A DNA stretch of 32,794 nucleotides from contig DQXH01000123.1 in the NCBI GenBank assembly GCA_011043415.1, positions 1 through 32,794 on the forward strand, written 5' to 3'. Source of the stretch: Thermoprotei archaeon (GTDB taxonomy: Archaea; Thermoproteota; Nitrososphaeria; Geothermarchaeales; JDFR-13). Both the position numbers and the translations under genes were made by a program. Positions within the stretch are counted from its first letter, which is position 1; every line of letters begins with the position of its first letter. Positions 9,327 to 19,192 of the stretch are shown in pieces. The notes below the pieces were generated by a model. The model was not told where the DNA came from. It did no database searches and saw only the letters and a list, made by a program, of their open reading frames with translations.

Positions 9327-11236
9327 AGAGACTCATATTCCGTGGTCCAAGGTTTACTAGGTATAATAGCTTTAAACGGACATATTTCAACACATTCACC
9401 GCATCCGACACATAAAGACTCATCTATATATGCTTTACCATCCTCCATTGGAATAATAGCTGGGCATGTAAATGCATTATAGCATATTCCACATCCAGTA
9501 CATTTGTCCAAATCTACCTTATAAGTAGGTATTGAAATCCCCTTTCTTCTAGCCATACTACTAACTAGTAAGCTACAGGCACGCTTCGCAATTACTAAGG
9601 CAACCTCATTATTTTCCTTAATATAGTTAATCGCCTCTAAAATAACCTTCTCGGATTCCTTGATCTTAAATGGATCGAATACCTTCACAAATTTTACTCC
9701 AGATGCTCTAGCAATATCCTCAATCTTTATTTCATTAGCCTTCTCCCATATTGCATTATATCCACTTCCAGGATGAGGCTGATTACCAGTCATAGCAGTA
9801 ACCCTATTATCTAAGACAACTACAAGCATTGGAGCATTATTATATACTGCATTAATTAATGGTGTAATCCCACTATGGAAGAATGTTGAGTCGCCGATTA
9901 TAGCTATTGGAAGATACTCTCTAGACAGTGTATGTGAAAATCCATTTGCAAGCCCTATACTTCCACCCATCTCAACTATGGTATCCTGTGCTTCAAATGG
10001 TTTATTGATACCTAGGCTGTAGCACCCGATATCCCCCGCATAGACGGGCTTAACCCTCGATCTAATTACAGCCCTTCTTAAGGCAAAGAATGTACCTCTA
10101 TGCGGACAGCCGGGGCATAACACTGGTGGTCTTGGAGGAAGTTCAACACCGTCTACGGTGATTACATCTGATAGAGGATACTCCAGGTCAAGCCATTTAG
10201 ATAAACCTTTTAATACATTATTTAGGGTTAATTCACCTATTTGAGGGATATACTTCTTTCCATAGACAGGTATTCTAATATTTTCATCATAGAGTAACGA
10301 CTTTACTAAAGTCTCGATAATCGGTTCAAGTTCCTCGACAACTAAAATCTCATCTACACCGTCCATAGCCTTTAAAACAAGTTTTCTAGGGAGGGGGATC
10401 ATACCAGATAATTTTAGAATCTTGATATCACTAATATTCAAGTATTTTAATGAGTCTACGACGTATGAATATGCATATCCTGATGTTATTATAAGCCTCC
10501 TACCATCACCCTCAATCTTATTATACCATACATTATTGAGATACTCCTCAATCCTATTCCATCTCTCCAACATTTCGCCACGTAATTTACGTGCATGCGA
10601 GGGTATTACAGCATATTTAGCGGGATTCTTTTTAAAACTCCCCTTTGATTTGATTTCACTCGGCTCACGTATCTCAACGGGGATCCTTGAGTGGCTTAAC
10701 CGGGTTACACTCCTTAATATCACGGGATGCTTCATTATACTACTTAGTTTAAATGCCTCGGTCGTAATATCCTTAAGCTCATATGGTGAACCAGCCTCTA
10801 GAACCGGGATAAATGCCCTAAGACCATAGTACCTATTATCCTGCTCATTCTGACTACTCCACATAGATGGATCGTCTGCTGAGACTATCACTAGTGAACC
10901 CTCGACACCAGTATATGCACTTGTAGATAATGGGTCTGCAGCCACATTAACGCCGACATGCTTCATCGCAGTAAGGCTTTTTACACCTGCAATCGCTGCA
11001 CCATACGCAGCTTCTAATGCAACCTTCTCATTAACGCTCCATTCAACATGATACTTATATTTAGGGGCGTATCTAGCTAGGGTCTCGACGACCTCTGTAG
11101 AGGGAGTCCCAGGGTACGCAGATACAAAGCCTACGCCAGCCTCTATAGCACCCCATGCAATAGCTTCATTACCAAGCAGAATAACCTTCCTCACCATACA
11201 CTCCTTAGATTCTTTAATGCTGCTCATGATACTCAC
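9317..11236 (-). CDS. iorA: Indolepyruvate ferredoxin oxidoreductase subunit alpha
   Basis: GNEAIAWGAIEAGVGFVSAYPGTPSTEV, CPGCPHRGTFFALR, TPP-binding GDSTFFHSGITPLINAVYN, C-terminal 2x[4Fe-4S] ferredoxin motifs CTGCGICYNAFTCP and CVGCGECVEICPF. Confidence 0.96.
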   Translation of the reverse strand: MSIMSSIKESKECMVRKVILLGNEAIAWGAIEAGVGFVSAYPGTPSTEVVETLARYAPKYKYHVEWSVNEKVALEAAYGAAIAGVKSLTAMKHVGVNVAADPLSTSAYTGVEGSLVIVSADDPSMWSSQNEQDNRYYGLRAFIPVLEAGSPYELKDITTEAFKLSSIMKHPVILRSVTRLSHSRIPVEIREPSEIKSKGSFKKNPAKYAVIPSHARKLRGEMLERWNRIEEYLNNVWYNKIEGDGRRLIITSGYAYSYVVDSLKYLNISDIKILKLSGMIPLPRKLVLKAMDGVDEILVVEELEPIIETLVKSLLYDENIRIPVYGKKYIPQIGELTLNNVLKGLSKWLDLEYPLSDVITVDGVELPPRPPVLCPGCPHRGTFFALRRAVIRSRVKPVYAGDIGCYSLGINKPFEAQDTIVEMGGSIGLANGFSHTLSREYLPIAIIGDSTFFHSGITPLINAVYNNAPMLVVVLDNRVTAMTGNQPHPGSGYNAIWEKANEIKIEDIARASGVKFVKVFDPFKIKESEKVILEAINYIKENNEVALVIAKRACSLLVSSMARRKGISIPTYKVDLDKCTGCGICYNAFTCPAIIPMEDGKAYIDESLCVGCGECVEICPFKAIIPSKPWTTEYESLWW

Positions 11237-11334
11237 TTAATAAAATAATATGAATATTATTTTTCTCAATGCCTATATTTAATAAAAAATATAGAAACGT
11301 TTAATACCCTCCCTAAAGACTATTTAACTGAATA

Positions 11335-11877
11335 ATGAAAAAGATATTATATATAATTATTCCAGTGATATTCTTCATTCTAAACATCATTGTCGGGTTT
11401 ATGGATTACAATAATGTATTGAAATTAGCTGAATCAATATTTGGCGAGTTTAAAGAAGTAGTTGCTGAAAAGGTCTTATCAACAAAGATTAAAGTAATGC
11501 TAATTATATTTACCAGAAACCTCTCTGTAGCCAGTATAATGATTGTAACAGGGCCTTTTCTCGCATTATTAGCTATTATAATTACCTCCTTCAATGGATA
11601 TGTTATAGGAGGGATAGCCCACTATTCAATAATCAACAGGGGAGTTACTAAGACTCTAGCATTAATAGTTCCACATGGAGTAATAGAGGTACCTACAATA
11701 CTTTATGCAGCATATCTAAGTATTTATATAGCTGTTGAATACTATAGAAACCGCGATAAGTTCTACCTTATATACCTACAGGGTCTAAGGAATATAATAT
11801 TTAAGATAGCCCCCCTACTATTAATTGCTGCATTTATCGAAACTTTTATAACACCATATATAGCCGGTTTATTGTAA
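11335..11877 (+). CDS. Stage II sporulation protein M (SpoIIM)-like membrane protein
   Basis: IIFTRNLSVASIMIVTGPFLALLAIIITSFNGYVIGG...LIVPHGVIEVPTILYAAYLS motif of the SpoIIM family. Confidence 0.85.
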   Translation: MKKILYIIIPVIFFILNIIVGFMDYNNVLKLAESIFGEFKEVVAEKVLSTKIKVMLIIFTRNLSVASIMIVTGPFLALLAIIITSFNGYVIGGIAHYSIINRGVTKTLALIVPHGVIEVPTILYAAYLSIYIAVEYYRNRDKFYLIYLQGLRNIIFKIAPLLLIAAFIETFITPYIAGLL

Positions 11878-11883
11878 AAAGGT

Positions 11884-13032
11884 TCATAAGGATTTAAGCC
11901 AATTAAGTAGATTTCTATATGCGATAATCCTAGCTACTGACTTGGCTTCCTTCGGCCCCGGCTTCTTCATGTAGAATGCGTTGACTTCATATACTGTACC
12001 TTTAAATCCTTTATCGAGAAGGAGTTTTCCTAGCCGTGCTAAATCAACCATATATCCCGCTAGTGCCGGACTATCATTTATTCTAGCATTAATGTATATT
12101 GAATCGTTTAATCCATTGAATGTCTTATATCCAATATGGATACTTACAAACTTCTTGTCTCCAAGTGGCTCTAGATAGCCGGTGGGCTTAATATAGTGAG
12201 GGGCATCATACCCTAGAATATCCTCGACAATGCTGCTCTTCGTCTTCTCCTTCATCAAGTTCTTACTCGGTTGCGTCAGCGAAAGGAAATCTAGATTACC
12301 TCCTATATTAAATTGAACTATAAATTCTACATACCTATTTCTATTCGCTAAATGCTCAAGTAAATCAGCAGTCAATGGTGTAGCACCAGTAGCTCCATCA
12401 TCTCCGAGAATAATTGCATTTACAGACTCATATGCAGATACAAATGCAGGGTCATTAGCTAACGGCGTCGGATTAAGGTTTATGAATGCCGCGGGTTTAA
12501 CCTCCTTAGAATACTTATATACTGCATAAGCATATACCTGAGAAGCTGATAAGCCGTCTCTCAAGTTACTCTCTATCGCATCAACTAATTTACTGAAATT
12601 ATCATACTCTTTAGTATACTCGGTGGTTACTACATTTATAAAGACATCTGCATCCATACTCCTCCATTCTTCAATTAATGTATCGATGGCCTGAGAAAGA
12701 GTCAATTCATCCTCCAATCCCCTTGGATCTATTGGCAAGCCCTTTAAACTACCCAAGTGTATTCCCTCATATACTTTAATATCCTTCAATGAAGCGGGGA
12801 TATCTATTTGATCATCGAGAAGCTTCTTAGCTATATCATACATACTTTTACCGATCTTATCCCTATCAACGTCATATCCAGCCACTATCTCGATATCTCT
12901 TATATCGATGGGTAACTCATGATTAGCTAGTGGAATACCATATGGCTCTAACTCACCCAGTTTAATCCTCTCTAAACCGACAGCGAAATGGGACGCCGCC
13001 ATACCCTGACCTAGTAATACGACCTTAACCAT
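11884..13032 (-). CDS. Inositol-1-phosphate synthase (archaeal type)
   Basis: N-terminal NAD-binding KVVLLGQGMAASHFAVGLERIKLGEL; INLNPTPLANDPAF; ILGDDGATGATPLTADLLEHL. Confidence 0.9.
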   Translation of the reverse strand: MVKVVLLGQGMAASHFAVGLERIKLGELEPYGIPLANHELPIDIRDIEIVAGYDVDRDKIGKSMYDIAKKLLDDQIDIPASLKDIKVYEGIHLGSLKGLPIDPRGLEDELTLSQAIDTLIEEWRSMDADVFINVVTTEYTKEYDNFSKLVDAIESNLRDGLSASQVYAYAVYKYSKEVKPAAFINLNPTPLANDPAFVSAYESVNAIILGDDGATGATPLTADLLEHLANRNRYVEFIVQFNIGGNLDFLSLTQPSKNLMKEKTKSSIVEDILGYDAPHYIKPTGYLEPLGDKKFVSIHIGYKTFNGLNDSIYINARINDSPALAGYMVDLARLGKLLLDKGFKGTVYEVNAFYMKKPGPKEAKSVARIIAYRNLLNWLKSL

Positions 13033-13070
13033 TAAAGATCACCTATAAAAGGGTTAGATACTATGTATAT

Positions 13071-13096
13071 AGGCTAGAGAGAGTACTCTCAAGCCT
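13071..13096. promoter_or_regulatory. Inverted repeat/hairpin with 12-bp palindrome GAGAGTACTCTC upstream of inositol-phosphate synthase
   Basis: aggctagagagagtactctcaagcct read directly; outer arms AGGCT/AGCCT enclose the palindrome. Confidence 0.45.
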
Positions 13097-13156
13097 AAGG
13101 TTTAGACATAATATATTATATCCTTGAAAAATATAAAGTTTTTACTTGTTAAATGT

Positions 13157-14575
13157 CTACTCCCACTCCTCCCTAATATATTCCTGGGTCTCCGCAACAA
13201 GCCTCATAGCATAATCTAAATACTCGATATGCCTCTCCAAATCCTCCTCCGTATGCTGTACACTGATAGTCCACATCTCCTCAGGACCTGTAGCCATAGG
13301 AATTATACCGTTATTCAGCATTCCAAAGTAGTAGGGGTACCATAGATCCATGTTAGTATCTAGTATCTCTCTAAAGTTCTTCACCTTATGCTTACTAAAT
13401 ATTATCGCTCCACTTACACCATATGTCTCGACATAGGCCTCTATATCATACTGTTTAAACATCTCTTCATACGCATTTTTAAGCATGCTATTGAATTTGA
13501 TGAGAGGTTTATACGCCTCCCTCGTTAGAATTTCCTTCAACGTGACATATAGTGATCTTAATGAAAATGGATTAGCGTTATATGTACCCGCATGTACAAC
13601 TCCCCTCTCCCTCATTGATTCTGAGGGACCTATTAAACTCATAATCTCTTCTTTACCGCCTATTATACTTATAGGTGCGCCTCCACCAACTGCCTTGGCA
13701 AGCGTAATAATATCGGGATCGACGCGATATTCCTGTGCAGCTGTTCTCGGCCCATTCCTCATACCTGTCTTAATTTCATCAAATATTAATACAATGTCAT
13801 ACTCCTTAGTAAGCTTCCTAATTCTTTTTAAATAGTTATTCATAGGCTTGATGATGCCTGCATTCATCATTACAGGCTCTATTATTAAGGCAGCTACATC
13901 ATCACCCTCCTCATCTAGTATATCCTCGAGAGTCTCCGTATCATTATATGGGACTATTCTAACTAGATCTTCTACTACATCCGGTACACCCATACTCTCT
14001 AAGACACTTACAGGCATTTTACGTGGCCCGGCTAATCCCCTGTATGGCCAGGTACTGATCAGGACATGGTCGTAAGTCCCATGATACGTACCCTCAACCT
14101 TTATGATGACATCTCTACCCGTGTATGCTCTGGCTAATCTAATTGCAAACATAATAGCCTCACTACCACTATTACTGATCCTAAACATATCGATATCAAA
14201 CAGATCTACTACTAACTCCGATAACTCACATAGTAATTCATGGGGATACGTGTATAATATCCCCTTCTCAACCTGCTTCTTCAACTCTTTAACAAGTATG
14301 GGATGAGCGTGACCGACTATCAATGCACCATAACCCATGTTAAAATCTAGGTACTCATTATCATCGACGTCCCATATCCTACTCCCCTTAGCATTTTTAA
14401 AGTATAGTGGATACGGTGGATAATATCTCTGGTTACTATTTACACCATATGGAATATAGTCACTAACCTTCTCAAATATCTCTCTAGACCCACTCGTTCT
14501 ACTTAGATACTTCTTCACCTCATCAATAACTTTAGGACCCAAATCCTCATAATCCGCTAAATAAGCTTCATACAT
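13157..14575 (-). CDS. Class III aminotransferase, glutamate-1-semialdehyde aminomutase (HemL)-like
   Basis: SGSEAIMFAIRLARAYTGRDVIIKVEGTYHGTYD, LIFDEIKTGMR, PLP lysine in DIITLAKAVGGGAPISIIGG. Confidence 0.85.
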   Translation of the reverse strand: MYEAYLADYEDLGPKVIDEVKKYLSRTSGSREIFEKVSDYIPYGVNSNQRYYPPYPLYFKNAKGSRIWDVDDNEYLDFNMGYGALIVGHAHPILVKELKKQVEKGILYTYPHELLCELSELVVDLFDIDMFRISNSGSEAIMFAIRLARAYTGRDVIIKVEGTYHGTYDHVLISTWPYRGLAGPRKMPVSVLESMGVPDVVEDLVRIVPYNDTETLEDILDEEGDDVAALIIEPVMMNAGIIKPMNNYLKRIRKLTKEYDIVLIFDEIKTGMRNGPRTAAQEYRVDPDIITLAKAVGGGAPISIIGGKEEIMSLIGPSESMRERGVVHAGTYNANPFSLRSLYVTLKEILTREAYKPLIKFNSMLKNAYEEMFKQYDIEAYVETYGVSGAIIFSKHKVKNFREILDTNMDLWYPYYFGMLNNGIIPMATGPEEMWTISVQHTEEDLERHIEYLDYAMRLVAETQEYIREEWE

Positions 14576-14705
14576 ATGATCATCCTCTAAGAAAATCTAA
14601 TTATGGGATTCCCACCCCACAATATAACAACACAATATGAACCTCCACAAATCTACAGTTGAGAAGAGTGGTATATAAATATAACTATAAAAATATTTAC
14701 ATACG

Positions 14706-14719
14706 ATAGACTAGTCTAT
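14706..14719. repeat. Perfect 14-bp palindrome ATAGACTAGTCTAT in a divergent intergenic region
   Basis: Read directly; lies between the class III aminotransferase start and the cydA-like pseudogene. Confidence 0.5.
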
Positions 14720-14862
14720 ACAATGTACTAACTTCTATTAAAATGTGTTTTCAATGAAAATTTCTTTCGTTTAAATATTGATTAAATTCGATTTTCGAAC
14801 TAAAAAGTTTTTATTATATAGAAATAAATTATAATTTTTTAATTAATATTTTGGTGTTAAAT

Positions 14863-15995
14863 ATGATTGAAATGTTCTATATTGGAATAATAAAGTTACT
14901 TCTTCTGAAAGTTTTAGACTATCTCCCTACAGCATTAGAACTATCAACCATTGGAATATACTTCCATGCAATAAGTATAGCAATTGTAATAGGAGGGGAA
15001 TTAAGTATAGTTGCCTAGAGTTTATTGAAGATATTAGGAATAACCCCGACTACATTATAATAGCTAAGAAAGTTGCTAAAGTAGTGGTTGTAGCATTTGT
15101 CTTCAGAACAGTCTCGGGAATAAATGTAGAATTTGGATTAGTACAGGTATGGAATGGGGGTATTGCTAGCGATTAGAAGCTAAGTTCTAATACCGCTATA
15201 TCTAGAACTTATAGCATTTATACTAGAAGGCGGCTTTCTACTTGCAGTGTTATATGCATGGAATAGGATGAAGCTTTCAATATATCCACTTATAGGATTC
15301 CTAATGGTTTTATGCGGCTTCATGGTACCAGATGGATTTTAGGTACATATTCGCTATAATCGATAAGCCAGTTGGGATACTTAATCTAACGCCTCTAGAG
15401 ACAGATCCCGTGGCAGCCTTATCAAATCCAGTGCATCTACCCCTAGTACTACATACATGGATAGGTGCAGTATCAATAGGTTTCATGGCAACAGCTACAG
15501 GTTTATTATATGCATCTGAATATGATCAGAAGCTATTGGAGTGCTATTGGCGATCCCACAGGAATTGATAGGTTATTGGTTCTGGCTAGTACTTGAGAGA
15601 GAGTTGAAGTATCTATTCAACAGTATATCGCGTCGATACTCGGTATATGTGATGTTCAAAATGACGTGTCATAGCCATTTATACTAATGATAATCGTCGC
15701 GATATACCTATACAGAAGTAATATTCTAGTATAGGAGAAGCGTTATTTTTAGGATATTCATTAGCCCCGTCATCGATCCTCGGCTTATTGGCAGAGGAAA
15801 TTTGCACATGATTATGGAAGAATATCATATATGATTATGGCAGGGATAGAGGAATCGGGGTAGAATTATTCGTAAAATAGGCTGATGATCGTAGGTATAC
15901 AGGATATATTAGCAGGATTAGTACCTATATTAGCATATTACATACGTTTATATGTTTCTCTACTCTATCTAGTTAAGGGCTTTTTATCCGAATAA
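14863..15995 (+). pseudogene. Decayed cytochrome bd oxidase subunit I (CydA-like) pseudogene
   Basis: Fragments in shifting frames concatenate to a CydA-like membrane protein: IYFHAISIAIVIGG / AKVVVVAFVFRTVSGINVEFGLVQVWNGG / LIPLYLELIAFILEGGFLLAVLYAWNRM / RYIFAIIDKPVG..ETDPVAALSNPVHLPLVLHTWIGAVSIGFMATATG / VLLAIPQELIGYW / GYSLAPSSILGLLAEE / IQDILAGLVPILAYYIRLYV. Stops at 15016, 15174, 15340, 15566, 15685 and 15732 plus several frame changes. Confidence 0.87.
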
Positions 15996-16010
15996 TTTTT
16001 ATATAAAAAA

Positions 16011-17171
16011 TTATAGTGGATACTCCCATTCACTATATTTAATTTCTTTGACGGGGACCCCTCTTCTATTAAGCTCTTTAATCCATAACCCAGGTTCAGT
16101 TATAAGCTCTGGTGGAATAACTCCCTTTCTAGGTACATATCCCTCTGCCAATAGCTGTAAACCTATACTAGCTCCATATCCCGTAGATACTGCGGTGACC
16201 CCTGCCTTCCAGTCATCTCGATATCTGAATGGACCTACAAAGTATATTCTACGTACATATACACCTCCCTCATATCCCTTTAACTCCACCCTTAATGCAC
16301 CAACCTCATTTCTAGATTCTTCAGGCTTTATCAAAGTAGCTAATACCTTCTGAGGCGATACCTTACATCCCATCACTTCTATAACATCCTTCCTTACAAG
16401 ACCGGACTTCCTTAAAAATTCTACAACGGGAAATAGACTCTCATCCCATGTATCTTTATATGTAACCGTCTTCACATCCGGGATAGTATATGGCAGGGTC
16501 GCCAACTCACTATGTATAATTGCATATGTCTTCTTATATCCAATTGGATCAGGAAAGTACGTAAGTTCGGGGTAACTTAATGGAGGGGCCTCGACAAACC
16601 TACCATTTATATATAGTATTGCGGGCATGGATACTTCATCAAGTATTGTTGAGATACTAAATCCAAATAAAGATTGCTCCTCCCCCGTAACGGATGTACT
16701 CCCCCATCTAATATGAATCTCCTCAACCTTATCCATCTTCTTAGCTCCATACCCGGCTAATACGTTGGAGGTCCCTGGATCATCCCCAACACCGACTAAT
16801 ACAGTTATCCCAGCCTCCTTAACCTTCTCATCGTACTCAAGCTCCTTTTTAGTCATCCAATATAATCCTCCTAAGTCGGCTAGATCCCTCTTAGCCTTTA
16901 TAGCTGCTTCGATAGCATATAAATTGTATTCATACCATGTCGCATTAACGACTACATCGGCCTTCCTCATGTAATCCGCTATCTCATCTACATCAGTTAT
17001 ATCGCCGCGATATATCTCTAGACGAGGGTCATTCAACTCCTTCGAAAAAATTTCCAGCGACTTAAAGTCGTAGTCAACTGCTATAACCTTCTCAACATCC
17101 TTTACATTTGTCAAAAGATCCCTTACAATAACTTTCCCTACACTGCCTACCCCTAAAACCATATATTTCAT
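16011..17171 (-). CDS. Saccharopine dehydrogenase-like NAD(P)-binding oxidoreductase
   Basis: N-terminal KYMVLGVGSVGKVIVRDLL, DVVVNATWYEYNLYAIEAAIKAKRDLADLGG, GVGDDPGTSNVLAGYGA; typical saccharopine dehydrogenase-like architecture. Confidence 0.85.
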   Translation of the reverse strand: MKYMVLGVGSVGKVIVRDLLTNVKDVEKVIAVDYDFKSLEIFSKELNDPRLEIYRGDITDVDEIADYMRKADVVVNATWYEYNLYAIEAAIKAKRDLADLGGLYWMTKKELEYDEKVKEAGITVLVGVGDDPGTSNVLAGYGAKKMDKVEEIHIRWGSTSVTGEEQSLFGFSISTILDEVSMPAILYINGRFVEAPPLSYPELTYFPDPIGYKKTYAIIHSELATLPYTIPDVKTVTYKDTWDESLFPVVEFLRKSGLVRKDVIEVMGCKVSPQKVLATLIKPEESRNEVGALRVELKGYEGGVYVRRIYFVGPFRYRDDWKAGVTAVSTGYGASIGLQLLAEGYVPRKGVIPPELITEPGLWIKELNRRGVPVKEIKYSEWEYPL

Positions 17172-17229
17172 ATAATATACACCCTTAGATACTCTCTTAA
17201 AAATAAGATTAATGGAATCTAAAAAATGG

Positions 17230-19098
17230 TTATGGATGATAGCGTGGGTATGAATACTTCTTCGCCACCCTACCTAATCGAAGTTGGGCAAGCTTCTTCC
17301 TAGTGGGGATACCCTCGCGATTCCATCCCCTAAGTTTATAATAGTCGTCTAGCATCTTCTCAAAGTCCTCTGGAGACACCCTCTTACCCTTTGCAGGTCC
17401 TGAAGGCATAGGCTCATACGCGATTTTATATGGTATGTAATCATCCTCTCTTCTAAAGCCCTCCCTAACGTTAAATAACCTGATTAGATTCCATATCCTC
17501 TCACCTTTAAACGCTAGTTCTTCTGGAGTAGTATCCCATCCAGTAACTAGATTTAGATATCTAGACATCTCCTCATAATTTATAGCTATAAAGTCGCACC
17601 ATATCATACACCATTTTACTGAATTTAGGTCTTGAAGCCTCTTAACTATCTCGGCCTTCCCCTCGGCAGTAAATGGATCCAACTCACCGAATGCTTCCTC
17701 AGCTATAGACCAAGCCCTAAGATGATCCGCTCCCCTATCAGCAGTTGCATAGGCTAGTGCCATCGACCAACTCCCTCTCGGATCATATGCTGGATATTCT
17801 AAACCCTTGGTCTCCACTGCATACTTCCACGCGTCACCACCTATATATACAGCCACTTCCCTAGCACCTTCAGCCATAATATCACCGAAACCTTTTCTAT
17901 ACGCGATCATTTTAATTAATTCATATGCCGCCTCAGCATCACCCCACTTAGCTTCAATTCCATTTAAATCATTCTTTGAAATAAGTCTCTTCTCATATAG
18001 CTCCATAATCATGCCTATTATATTCCCTGTTGAAATAGTATCAAGGCCTAGATCGTCGATTAAGCTATTTAAGGCCACAACGGCTTTAAAATCTGTTATC
18101 CCGGTAGCTCCTCCCACCATACCAATAGTCTCGTATTCCGGTCCATCTATAGTAATTTCACCCCACTTATCATCCTTAATTCTAGTTAGATTTCTACATG
18201 CAACTGAACACCTATAACATGCGGCTTTACTAGTTCTATACTTTTTCAGAGTCTCTACAGCTAATAGACTCCAGTTATCTGTCACACCAGTCTGGAAGTT
18301 TCTAGTAGGAAACACTCCTGCTTCATTACTCCATTCCACAATCTCAGGAGTCCCTCCATTCTTAGCCCATGAATATTCTTCACTGAATATCTTCTCCTTC
18401 ACATACCAGTTATTATATTCTTTAAAGCCATCAACATCTTTAATCTCGAACCTCGGGTTCCGGGTATCAGCAGATACCACGATAGCCTTTAAATTCTTAC
18501 TACCCATTACAGCTCCCGGCCCTCCTCTAGCATGAATATGATGCTTGTCGACGATAATACCAGATAATTTAACTAGATTCTCTCCGGCAGGGCCTATAGA
18601 GGCGATTTTGGCCTGCTTATCCCCAACCTCTTCCCTAAGAACCTCTTCCGTCTTAAATACACCATATCCCTTTAAATGTGTAGCATCCTTAATCGAGATT
18701 TTACCGTCAAAGTCAATGTATATATATGATAATTTACTAGCTCTACCCATTATAATTAGCGCGTCATATCCAGCAATCTTCAGCCACGATGGGAAGAAGC
18801 CTCCAGCATGTGAATCGTCGAATGTCATCGTCTTTGGAGACTTTGTAATAACTGCTCCCCTTGCAGAGCCTGGCGCACCAGTTCCTGTTAGAGGACCTAC
18901 CGCATATATCAATACATTCAACGGACTTAGTGGATCAATCTTAGGTGGAAGTAGGTCATAGAGATAACGTGCTCCTAAGCCTCTACCCCCAATATACTCT
19001 CTTAAAAACCTCTCTTTAAGCTTCCTAAATCTTACTTTAGACCTCGTTAAGTCGATGTAGGCTATTCGATTAGCATATCCGCACACCAATTTAACCAC
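17230..19098 (-). CDS. aor: Aldehyde ferredoxin oxidoreductase (tungsten family)
   Basis: GGRGLGARYLYDLLPP, NVLIYAVGPLTGTGAPGSARG, GPGAVMGSKNLKAIVV, [4Fe-4S] motif CYRCSVACR. Confidence 0.95.
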   Translation of the reverse strand: MVKLVCGYANRIAYIDLTRSKVRFRKLKERFLREYIGGRGLGARYLYDLLPPKIDPLSPLNVLIYAVGPLTGTGAPGSARGAVITKSPKTMTFDDSHAGGFFPSWLKIAGYDALIIMGRASKLSYIYIDFDGKISIKDATHLKGYGVFKTEEVLREEVGDKQAKIASIGPAGENLVKLSGIIVDKHHIHARGGPGAVMGSKNLKAIVVSADTRNPRFEIKDVDGFKEYNNWYVKEKIFSEEYSWAKNGGTPEIVEWSNEAGVFPTRNFQTGVTDNWSLLAVETLKKYRTSKAACYRCSVACRNLTRIKDDKWGEITIDGPEYETIGMVGGATGITDFKAVVALNSLIDDLGLDTISTGNIIGMIMELYEKRLISKNDLNGIEAKWGDAEAAYELIKMIAYRKGFGDIMAEGAREVAVYIGGDAWKYAVETKGLEYPAYDPRGSWSMALAYATADRGADHLRAWSIAEEAFGELDPFTAEGKAEIVKRLQDLNSVKWCMIWCDFIAINYEEMSRYLNLVTGWDTTPEELAFKGERIWNLIRLFNVREGFRREDDYIPYKIAYEPMPSGPAKGKRVSPEDFEKMLDDYYKLRGWNREGIPTRKKLAQLRLGRVAKKYSYPRYHP

Positions 19099-19192
19099 CT
19101 GGCAGAAAAGCGATTCTTAGATCAAATATTATATAATATCAGGTATAATATATTAAAAATATTATGAATTAAAACGTAGTTATATAGTATAA

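Noticed and set aside
10422-10829. 135-aa plus-strand ORF
   Set aside because: Lies wholly antisense within iorA, which has strong motif support; shadow ORF.
13485-14306. Three plus-strand ORFs (116, 75, 67 aa)
   Set aside because: Antisense within the class III aminotransferase gene; no recognisable motifs.
14863-15995. In-frame TAG codons in the cydA-like region as readthrough or pyrrolysine recoding
   Set aside because: TGA and TAA stops also occur and several frame changes are required, so recoding cannot explain it; decay is simpler.
17807-18961. Plus-strand ORFs of 136 and 138 aa
   Set aside because: Antisense to aor; low-complexity Ser/Pro-rich translation typical of shadow ORFs.
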